Positions 12,897 through 19,017 of a DNA stretch of 22,405 bases are shown piece after piece (position 1 is the stretch's first letter; each line of letters starts with the position of its first letter). The DNA comes from CAZJGG01 sp964545475 (lineage in GTDB: Bacteria; Bacillota; Clostridia; Lachnospirales; JAISER01), in NCBI GenBank assembly GCA_964545475.1, contig CAZJGG010000050.1, forward strand, positions 1 to 22,405. The letters are read 5' to 3'. Below the pieces are notes generated by a model. It made no database searches and was not told where the DNA came from. It saw only the letters and a program-made list of their open reading frames with translations. Made by a program: the position numbers and the translations under genes.

Positions 12897-13209
12897 TTTT
12901 AGGGATTTGCTTTTGCAAGTTGGCATTACCGTTTTTCACTATAGTGTTGAATTGAATGAATGCCCATACATTGTTTTTCAAGAGTTTGCCACAACCTATG
13001 ACTTTGCAAGCAATAAAGCCTATACGGAAAAAACCAGCGTTGAAGTTATCCATTTCACCAAGACAGAATTTGACCCTACATTTGACTTACTAAAAAAGAT
13101 ACTGATTGAAAACAGTATCTTTTTTAGCGTAGCAACCACTTTTGATAAGGATAATAAAATTATTCAAAATCAATTGGACGTGGTATTGATACATGATTAT
13201 GCGGGGTGA
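12883..13209 (+). CDS. Probable tail terminator/tail completion protein
   Basis: 108 aa from ATG 12883 behind GGAGAGGGTGA. The fold order alpha-beta-beta-alpha-beta (LSDFRDLLLQVGITVFHYSV, CPYIVFQEFATTYDFASNKAYTEKTSVEVIHFTK, then FDPTFDLLKKILIENSIFF, QNQLDVVLIHDY) fits tail terminator proteins such as lambda gpU/SPP1 gp17 relatives, which cap the tail tube and bind the head. Position before the gp10-like gene supports this, although the usual order puts gp10 first. A perfect 15-bp inverted repeat with terminator-like form lies inside the gene at 13090-13127. Confidence 0.65.
   Translation: MTLSDFRDLLLQVGITVFHYSVELNECPYIVFQEFATTYDFASNKAYTEKTSVEVIHFTKTEFDPTFDLLKKILIENSIFFSVATTFDKDNKIIQNQLDVVLIHDYAG
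13090..13127 (+). terminator. Intragenic intrinsic terminator-like hairpin (15-bp perfect)
   Basis: CTAAAAAAGATACTG (13090-13104) and CAGTATCTTTTTTAG (13113-13127) are exact complements with an 8-nt loop. The core GATACTG/CAGTATC stem, flanked by A6 and T6, has the classic intrinsic (bidirectional) terminator shape, yet it lies within the tail terminator candidate, where it codes for LLKKILIENSIFF. On the + strand it could attenuate transcription into the tail genes; on the - strand it could stop antisense transcription. Confidence 0.5.
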
Positions 13210-13214
13210 CGGTA

Positions 13215-13592
13215 TTGGCAGAAGCAATTGACGGATTCGCAGAACTGGCTTTAGAACTCGAAAAAATAAGCCGAAAAGCTACAGATAAGGGCGTAAAGCG
13301 TAGAGCCCTTGAAGCTGGGGCTAAACTTATTGTATCCCGTGGCAAGCGCATTGCCGCACAGCATAAACGGACGGGAAAACTAGAGAGTGGTATAAATTCA
13401 GAATATGACGGACAAAGCGATGCAATGAATATAGGTTGGAGCAGTGAAGCTTTTTATGGTCGCATTCTTGATAACGGGGCTACACTCACCACTGGTAGAC
13501 GTATTCAAGTTCAGCATTTAAAAGCTTCATTTGAAGCGGAAAAGGAAAATGTAATGAACAAAATGCTTGAAGTTTATAAACAAGAAATGTGA
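13215..13592 (+). CDS. HK97 gp10-like head-tail/tail protein
   Basis: 125 aa from TTG 13215, placed because GGGGTGA (13203-13209) is correctly spaced for it; a GTG at 13206 overlapping the previous stop adds three residues. Hallmarks: LELEKISRKATDKGVKRRALEAGAKLIVSRGKRIA, then RTGKLESGINSEY and WSSEAFYGRILDNGATLTTGRRI, the conserved 'YgxflEfGT' region of HK97 gp10 proteins. Its precise place in the joining complex or tail tube assembly is not settled for most phages. It ends with a helix (KASFEAEKENVMNKMLEVYKQEM). Confidence 0.85.
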   Translation: MAEAIDGFAELALELEKISRKATDKGVKRRALEAGAKLIVSRGKRIAAQHKRTGKLESGINSEYDGQSDAMNIGWSSEAFYGRILDNGATLTTGRRIQVQHLKASFEAEKENVMNKMLEVYKQEM

Positions 13593-13601
13593 GGTATATA
13601 G

Positions 13602-14207
13602 ATGAAAAAATATTTGAAACCAGCCTATGAAGTTACCATAGGTTCATCCTTTTGGGATATTATCACCAGCCGCACCGATACGGATATCAACTATAAAGAT
13701 GAAGTACTGGAAATTCCCATTATCAAAACATTAGGGCTTGCAAGAACACAATCCGAAGCCAAGGTACACGCAAGCGGGATAACTTATGATTATCTTTCAC
13801 AAACAACTGGGGCAGAAATTACGCTGGGGGCTGTGGCATTACCGGAAGGTTTAATGAATGAGTTGGAAGGCACAAAAATTGAAGGTGGCTGGGCATTCAA
13901 TAAGACCAACGACATAGGCAAAGAATTTGCATTTGGATACTGGGGCGAAAATTCGGACGGTTCATTTATGTATTATTGGCATCCTGTATGCAAGCTTGTT
14001 CCGGCTGATGAAAGCCACGAAACAAAAAAAGACGAAATCCCCGAACCTAGCCGGGAATTTAAAATTGTCATTATTCCTTATAACGGATTATGGCGTGTGA
14101 AATATTCAACAAAACTTGCAGAAGAAGCAAGCGAAACGCCGCTTTCTATTGATGACTTTTTTGCAAAGCCGATTTACAAAGAAACAGAATTGCCTACTAC
14201 TCCATAA
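13602..14207 (+). CDS. Major tail (tube) protein, phi13-type
   Basis: 201 aa from ATG 13602 with GAGGTATATAG upstream. Residues about 17-60 (FWDIITSRTDTDINYKDEVLEIPIIKTLGLARTQSEAKVHASG) and the later GAVALPEGLMNELEG, GKEFAFGYWGENSDGSFMYYWHPVCKLVPADESHETK segments are typical of phi13-family major tail proteins of phages of Bacillota. It polymerises into the tail tube around the tape measure. There is no Ig-like C-terminal decoration domain. It stands just before the chaperone pair, as expected. Confidence 0.92.
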   Translation: MKKYLKPAYEVTIGSSFWDIITSRTDTDINYKDEVLEIPIIKTLGLARTQSEAKVHASGITYDYLSQTTGAEITLGAVALPEGLMNELEGTKIEGGWAFNKTNDIGKEFAFGYWGENSDGSFMYYWHPVCKLVPADESHETKKDEIPEPSREFKIVIIPYNGLWRVKYSTKLAEEASETPLSIDDFFAKPIYKETELPTTP

Positions 14208-14239
14208 TGCACAAATAAAAATATAAAGGGGAAATGAAA

Positions 14240-14605
14240 ATGCAATTTGTTAAAAGTAATTTAGAACCAATTACTATTACCATTAACGAAGTTGAATATC
14301 CGGCAAGGCTTACATTTAGAGCCCTTGCAGAATTGGAAGAATTGACACATGAAAGTTTTATGACACTATTCAATAGGTTTGCAGAAGGTGATTTTATCAT
14401 AGCTGATATATTAAACATCCTCTATGTGTCATTAAAGTATGGTGGGGTTGAAGTAACGATTGATGATATTCAAGAAATGGATTTTTCTACAGAGTTTTTC
14501 CAAGGGGCAATGATGGAAATTACAAAGCTTTTAAACCGTACACAGAAAGTTGTTTCTTCTATTGCAGAAGTGAACAAAGGCACGGGAAAAAGTGAAAAAA
14601 AGTAG
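14240..14605 (+). CDS. Tail assembly chaperone (gpG analogue)
   Basis: 121 aa from ATG 14240, seven bases after AAAGGGGA; the ATG at 14234 is only one base from it and is less likely. EVEYPARLTFRALAELEEL, then a helical middle (FMTLFNRFAEGDFIIADILNILYVSLKYGG) and EFFQGAMMEITKLLNR are typical of the small acidic tail chaperones that coat the tape measure during assembly. The gene ends GAA AAA AAG TAG, with a -1 slippery heptamer before the stop; the companion reading frame continues at 14602. Confidence 0.88.
   Translation: MQFVKSNLEPITITINEVEYPARLTFRALAELEELTHESFMTLFNRFAEGDFIIADILNILYVSLKYGGVEVTIDDIQEMDFSTEFFQGAMMEITKLLNRTQKVVSSIAEVNKGTGKSEKK
14596..14602 (+). promoter_or_regulatory. Programmed -1 frameshift site of the tail chaperones
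   Basis: AAAAAAG is in phase as A AAA AAG, directly before TAG 14603-14605. This is the most slippery heptamer known in bacteria, in the place where most siphoviruses have their G/GT shift. Slippage joins the 121-aa chaperone to a 64-codon extension (14602-14796), making a 185-aa GT-type protein. A second heptamer, GGGAAAA at 14584-14590, is also in phase but leads to a stop within two codons. Confidence 0.88.
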
Positions 14606-14796
14606 TTGAATTTGACTGGTTTTATCATATTCACTTTGCACAAACAAAATTAGGGTGGGACTATGAGCAATTCATGGATTCCACTTTTTATTTTTATTAC
14701 GGCATGATGGAACAATGGCTGTTGGCAAACGGTGCAAAAAAGAAGAAAGAGAAGACTACTGTTACATTTGACCAATTGCCAAAAGGGTTTTGGTAA
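14602..14796 (+). CDS. Tail chaperone frameshift extension (gpT analogue)
   Basis: 64 codons from the -1 shift to TAA 14794-14796. It has no start codon or ribosome binding site of its own and should exist only fused to the preceding chaperone. The extension starts VVEFDWFYHIHFAQTKLGWDY, with YYGMMEQWLLANGAKKKKEK and FDQLPKGFW near the end. The LGWDYEQFMDSTF segment resembles the second-frame domains of other Gram-positive phage chaperones. In lambda the extended form binds the tube protein and brings it to the tape measure complex; the same role is inferred here. Confidence 0.85.
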   Translation, partial: VVEFDWFYHIHFAQTKLGWDYEQFMDSTFYFYYGMMEQWLLANGAKKKKEKTTVTFDQLPKGFW

Positions 14797-14814
14797 ATAG
14801 GTGGTGATAATTAA

Positions 14815-17517
14815 TTGGCAGATGAAGCTATAAAGATTGCTGGTATAAAGCTTCAAGTTGACGGAATGGCAGAATTTCAGCAAAATTTTAGAGAAATTAA
14901 CTTGCACATGAAAACCAGTAGCACAGAACTGGCAAAGGTCACAGCTGAATTTGGGAAAAACAGTAAGAGCGTTGAAGTCTTAACCGCAAAGCAGACGGAT
15001 TTACAAAATAAATTAAGCCTAAATAAGCAAGAACAACAGAATTTGAATGAAATGGTTGAAAAGGCTTCTGAAAAATACGGCGAGAATTCAAGGGAAGTAG
15101 AAGCTCTTAAAATCAAGCTTCTTGAAAGTGAAACGGCTGAAATCCGTATGCAAAAGGCTTTAGAAGGAGTAAGCAAGGAACTTGAAACACAACAAAGCGG
15201 TTGGACTAAATTAGGGGAACATCTAACAGATAGCGGACAAAAACTGACAGAAATAGGCGGCAAATTAACCGATGTCGGCAAAGATTTAACGCTAAAAGTA
15301 ACTACTCCCATTTTAGGAGCGGGAACAGCCGCAGTAAAATTTTTTGGAGATTACGAAACAGGAATTAATAAAATCAATACGCTTGACCTGTCAGCACCTC
15401 CCGAAAAAATTAACAAAATAAAAAATGAGATACTAGCCCTATCATCAGATACAGGTATAGCCGCAACAAGCATAGCAGATGCCACGTATCAAATGGGGTC
15501 AGCATTGGGCGCACTTGGGGATGATGTTGTAGACTATGTAACTGTTGCAAATAAATCCGCCATTGGTGGTTTTACAGATACAGCGACAGCCGTAAACGGT
15601 CTAACAACTGTAACTAATACTTACGGGCTCAAAGGCGCAGAAGCAATGGCAAAAGTATCTGACCAAATGCTAATGGCTCAAAATCTCGGTAAGACTTCAT
15701 TTGGTGAAATTGCTTCATCTATTGGAAATGTAGTGCCAATTGCAAACGCTCTAAATGTATCTACAGAAGAATTATTCGCATCTTATGCCACACTTACAAA
15801 AAACGGTATTGCAACTGCACAAGCGACAACAGGACTAAAGGCGGCATACTCAAATATCATTAAGCCGTCCGCAGAAGCGGCAAAAACAGCAAAGGGACTA
15901 GGTTTAGAGTTTAACGCGGCTCATTTGGGGTCTGTCGGTTGGGCTGAATTTTTATCAGAAATCAAAGAAAAAACAAACGGAAACACCGATGTAATGGCGA
16001 AATTGTTTGGGTCGGTCGAAGCTCTTAACACCGTAACAGTACTGACTTCACAGAACGGAATGAGCGATTTAAATCAAGCACTTGTTGCAATGGAAAATTC
16101 AACAGGTGCTACGGATGCCGCATTTCAAGCAATGCAAGAGGGCGTTAATGTTACCTTTTCAAAAGTTTTAAACGATTTCAAAAATACAGCTATTCAATTT
16201 GGTGAAATTATTGCCCCTGCACTTGAACCAGTTGCGGAAAAAATTAGTGAAGCCGTGACATGGTTTGGTGGATTAGATAATAGCGTAAAGACAACAATTA
16301 TAGTATTTGCCGGAATAGCCGCCGTAATACCTCCGATAATAACAGGTATAGGCGGCTTAATTACTGCCGTTGGCACTATTTCAACTACCTTTGGTGGATT
16401 AGCAACATCAATAGGGGCGGCTGGCGGGTTAGTTCCTGCATTGGGGACTATTGCACCTGTGATTTTGCCTATAGCCGGGGTTATAGCAGGTGTTGTGGCG
16501 GCTGGCGTTTTACTATATCAAAACTGGGATTTAGTTAAGGAAAAGGCGAAAGCCCTATGGGACTATCTAAAGCCTACATTTGATGCTATTAAGAAATTTT
16601 TTAATGATTGGGGCAGAGAAGTAGCTCCTATATTTACAACGGCTTTTGAAAATATTAAAAGATTAGCAGAAACAATTTTTAACGGCTTAAAAGACTTTTG
16701 GAACAACTGGGGAAGCACAATAAAAACATTATTTGAAACTCTTTTTAATAATGTTAAAACTATCATAAGTACTGCATTTGAAGTGATTAAAACCGTAATA
16801 AATACGGCTCTTAGAATAATCAGCGAAGCAATAAACCTATTTACCAACGTTTTAAAGGGAGATTGGCAAGGTGCATGGGATAATATTAAAAATATTTTCT
16901 CTATGGCGTGGGAAGGTATACAAAGTGTAGCTGGAACGCTTCTCAATGGGTTGCTTGATTTGTTTCAGAATTCTATTTCCGGCATGGTATCCATTGGTGC
17001 TGATATTATAGGCGGCTTAATAAACGGGCTTCAAAGCAAAGCGGGAGATGTAAAAGATACAGTTATCAACATGATTTCCGGCTTTACAGACGCTATTAAA
17101 AATTTCTTTGGCATTGCTTCACCTTCCAAGCTCATGAAAAAGATGTTTGGGTTTGTTGGTGAAGGTATGGTAGTCGGGCTTAAATCCAAGGCAAATGAAT
17201 TAATGGAAGCATCCAAAAGCATTTCAGAGGGCGTTAGCGATAATTTGCAAATTGACACTACTGATTTTATGACCAATACAAAAGATATTTTAGACAGTAT
17301 GCAAACTGCATTACCCGAAATGACTAGCAACATCAATCATGTTGTATCTGGGAAATCAACACAAAACAATGATAATCCACGGGACATTATTATTACTGGC
17401 AATCAATTTATTATCCGGGAAGAAAGCGACATATCAAAAATAGCAAAAGAAGTTATGCGGCAGATAAGTCAAAGCGTGAACCAGAATAGTAGGATAGGGG
17501 GCATAGCCATTACATGA
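14815..17517 (+). CDS. Tape measure protein
   Basis: 900 aa from TTG 14815, six bases after AGGTGGTGAT. Order: N-terminal coiled coil (about 15-130); the PhageMin_Tail core (about 165-450: ILGAGTAAVKFFGDYETGINKI, LALSSDTGIAATSIADATYQMG, TYGLKGAEAMAKVSDQML, FGEIASSIGNVVPIANALNVS, EELFASYATLTKNGIATAQA); a hydrophobic stretch with membrane-like segments (about 492-568); Trp-containing helical repeats (WDYLKPTFDAIKKFFNDWG, FWNNWGSTIKTLFETLF, GAWDNIKNIFSMAWEGI; about 580-700); and the conserved FGIASPSKLMKKMFGFVGEGM (about 765-785). It sets tail length and may help DNA cross the membrane. At about 1.5 angstrom per residue the tail would be roughly 130 nm. No lytic transglycosylase or peptidase domain is seen. 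Confidence 0.96.
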   Translation: MADEAIKIAGIKLQVDGMAEFQQNFREINLHMKTSSTELAKVTAEFGKNSKSVEVLTAKQTDLQNKLSLNKQEQQNLNEMVEKASEKYGENSREVEALKIKLLESETAEIRMQKALEGVSKELETQQSGWTKLGEHLTDSGQKLTEIGGKLTDVGKDLTLKVTTPILGAGTAAVKFFGDYETGINKINTLDLSAPPEKINKIKNEILALSSDTGIAATSIADATYQMGSALGALGDDVVDYVTVANKSAIGGFTDTATAVNGLTTVTNTYGLKGAEAMAKVSDQMLMAQNLGKTSFGEIASSIGNVVPIANALNVSTEELFASYATLTKNGIATAQATTGLKAAYSNIIKPSAEAAKTAKGLGLEFNAAHLGSVGWAEFLSEIKEKTNGNTDVMAKLFGSVEALNTVTVLTSQNGMSDLNQALVAMENSTGATDAAFQAMQEGVNVTFSKVLNDFKNTAIQFGEIIAPALEPVAEKISEAVTWFGGLDNSVKTTIIVFAGIAAVIPPIITGIGGLITAVGTISTTFGGLATSIGAAGGLVPALGTIAPVILPIAGVIAGVVAAGVLLYQNWDLVKEKAKALWDYLKPTFDAIKKFFNDWGREVAPIFTTAFENIKRLAETIFNGLKDFWNNWGSTIKTLFETLFNNVKTIISTAFEVIKTVINTALRIISEAINLFTNVLKGDWQGAWDNIKNIFSMAWEGIQSVAGTLLNGLLDLFQNSISGMVSIGADIIGGLINGLQSKAGDVKDTVINMISGFTDAIKNFFGIASPSKLMKKMFGFVGEGMVVGLKSKANELMEASKSISEGVSDNLQIDTTDFMTNTKDILDSMQTALPEMTSNINHVVSGKSTQNNDNPRDIIITGNQFIIREESDISKIAKEVMRQISQSVNQNSRIGGIAIT

Positions 17518-18056
17518 TAGGCTTTTTCTTTAACAATAAGCATAGTAAAGATTTTAGTATTGCTATGGAACAGGCGGCAAGGGGCTTGCTTCCCTCCTTG
17601 CGCCGGAACGATTACGAAATCACAGGTAAACATGGCACAGTTGACTATGGAAATGAAACATACAATACAAGGCAAATAACAGTTGATATATGTTTTATAA
17701 GTGAAAATGTATCAAACCTACAGCTAAAAGCAAGGGATATAGCGTACTGGTTAAGCGGCAAAGGTATGTTGATTTTTGACGATGAACCCGATAAGGCATA
17801 TGATGCAAAAGTTTATGACGCTATAGACACAGAACAACTTATAAGGTGCAAAAGGGCTTCCGTCACTTTTGAGTGCCAGCCGTTTGCAACATCAATTAAT
17901 TATTTTCAAAACAATTATACAAATGTTGGAAATGGCACTGAAATGCAAATAACAAGCAAAGGCACACAACCTACAGCCTGTATAATTATTATTAAAAATA
18001 TCAGTGCTACGAATATAAACAACATAGTTATAACAAGGAGGGCTGGAAATAGATGA
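17514..18056 (+). CDS. Distal tail protein, N-terminal half (Siphovirus_Tail/Dit)
   Basis: 180 aa, ATG 17514 overlapping the tape measure stop (ATGA). The N-terminal Dit domain is complete: RGLLPSLRRNDYEITGKHGTVDYG, TRQITVDICFISENVSNLQLKARDIAYWLSGKGMLIFDDEPDKAYDAKVYD, RCKRASVTFECQPFA. Ordinary Dit proteins (about 230-270 aa) continue into a C-terminal galectin-like domain; here the protein stops soon after its opening strand (TACIIIIKNISATNINNIVIT). The missing C-terminal half appears at the end of the ORF at 18463. The Dit hexamer forms the hub joining the tail tube to the tip. AAGGAGG near its end serves the next gene. Confidence 0.88.
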   Translation: MIGFFFNNKHSKDFSIAMEQAARGLLPSLRRNDYEITGKHGTVDYGNETYNTRQITVDICFISENVSNLQLKARDIAYWLSGKGMLIFDDEPDKAYDAKVYDAIDTEQLIRCKRASVTFECQPFATSINYFQNNYTNVGNGTEMQITSKGTQPTACIIIIKNISATNINNIVITRRAGNR

Positions 18057-18448
18057 ATGCAAGCAATTATTTAGAAGAAGCGGTTTTAAATCATTTTTTT
18101 AGAAATGGAAATATACAGTCACCTGCACAACTGTTCTTGGCACTATACATATCAGACCCAACAGACAACGACACGGGGACAGAAATACAAGGAGGGGCAT
18201 ACCAACGACAGCAAATAACCTTTGCCGCTCCAACACAAGTAAACGGCAAAGCAACAATACAAAATAACGGTGAAATCCGCTTCCCTGTTGCAACATCAAA
18301 TTGGGGAACAGTTTCTCATTTTGGTATACGCACTGCACAAACAGGCGGGAATTTACTAACCTATGGGGCTGTACCTGTTCCAAAGTTGATTGAAAACGGA
18401 GACGAAGCAAAATTTAATCTTAATACCCTTTCTATATCAGCAGATTAA
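18053..18448 (+). CDS. Tail-fibre-like beta-sandwich protein
   Basis: 131 aa, ATG 18053 overlapping the Dit stop, AGGAGG at 18037-18042. The sequence NYLEEAVLNHFFRNGNIQSPAQLFLALYISDPTDNDTGTEIQGGAYQRQQITFAAP, then GEIRFPVATSNWGTVSHFGIRTAQTGGNLLTYGAV, matches the pattern of small phage 'tail fiber' proteins (xLENxLLDHxxxxxxYxxPxxxYLALFTSDPT...W G xVTHFGIxD) widespread in phages. It is probably a virion surface or adaptor protein. It sits inside what looks like a divided Dit gene, so it may be part of a tail-tip decoration cassette. The structural role is inferred from family resemblance. Confidence 0.75.
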   Translation: MNASNYLEEAVLNHFFRNGNIQSPAQLFLALYISDPTDNDTGTEIQGGAYQRQQITFAAPTQVNGKATIQNNGEIRFPVATSNWGTVSHFGIRTAQTGGNLLTYGAVPVPKLIENGDEAKFNLNTLSISAD

Positions 18449-18462
18449 AGGGGGGTGCTGTA

Positions 18463-18996
18463 TTGTTTAACAAACAGCCATTTAATAAAGGAAAATTTAA
18501 TTCTACAACAGAAGATGCTTTTTCTTTTTTTGCGGAGGGAATTATAAGCTTTGGCGCAAAAGCTGAATTAACTACAGTTAAAACAATGCAAGCCAACAGC
18601 AATATACAAACAATAACACAAGGAAATTTAATTAAGTCACGCAAGTTTAAAGGAAATTCAGAAATAGAAACATCTACGAATTGTATTCAGCTACAGAGGG
18701 TAAGAAAATTTGAGGGAAATTCAATTATTGAAACAAATGCCCAAAGCACGGGGTTTAATTCATATGGGTATGAATTTATTACTTTAACTGGGCTTACACT
18801 TAGGCAAGGTGATGAACTTATCATAGATACTGGCGAAATGACTGTAGAATTAAACGGACAAAACGTCATCAATTATCTAACAATTGACAGTGAATTTTTT
18901 TCAATTAAACCGGGCGAAAACATTATTATTTTTGAAAACGGGATAGTAAATAGCAAGGCAGATATAAAAATACTTTGGAAAGATGCATTTCTTTAA
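18463..18996 (+). CDS. FN-motif repeat protein with Dit C-terminal domain
   Basis: 177 aa from TTG 18463 (GGGGGGTG five bases upstream). Three parts: residues 2-13 FNKQPFNKGKFN, a motif common at the start of tail proteins in clostridial phages; about 31-95, repeats of 20-21 residues (ANSNIQT 44-50, GNSEIET 64-70, GNSIIET 85-91, each after a Lys/Arg-Phe turn); and about 101-177, YGYEFITLTGLTLRQGDELIIDT, VELNGQNVINYLTIDSEFFSIKPGENIIIF, the C-terminal galectin-like half of a Dit protein. It may assemble with the N-terminal Dit at 17514 to complete the hub while carrying the repeats outward. I recall similar FN-repeat-Dit(C) architectures in clostridial phages but could not check. Confidence 0.75.
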   Translation: MFNKQPFNKGKFNSTTEDAFSFFAEGIISFGAKAELTTVKTMQANSNIQTITQGNLIKSRKFKGNSEIETSTNCIQLQRVRKFEGNSIIETNAQSTGFNSYGYEFITLTGLTLRQGDELIIDTGEMTVELNGQNVINYLTIDSEFFSIKPGENIIIFENGIVNSKADIKILWKDAFL

Positions 18997-19017
18997 TTTA
19001 AGCGGGGTGACAACACT

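Noticed and set aside
14584..14590. GGGAAAA as the main chaperone frameshift site
   Set aside because: A -1 slip here meets TGA within two codons; AAAAAAG at 14596 gives the long fusion.
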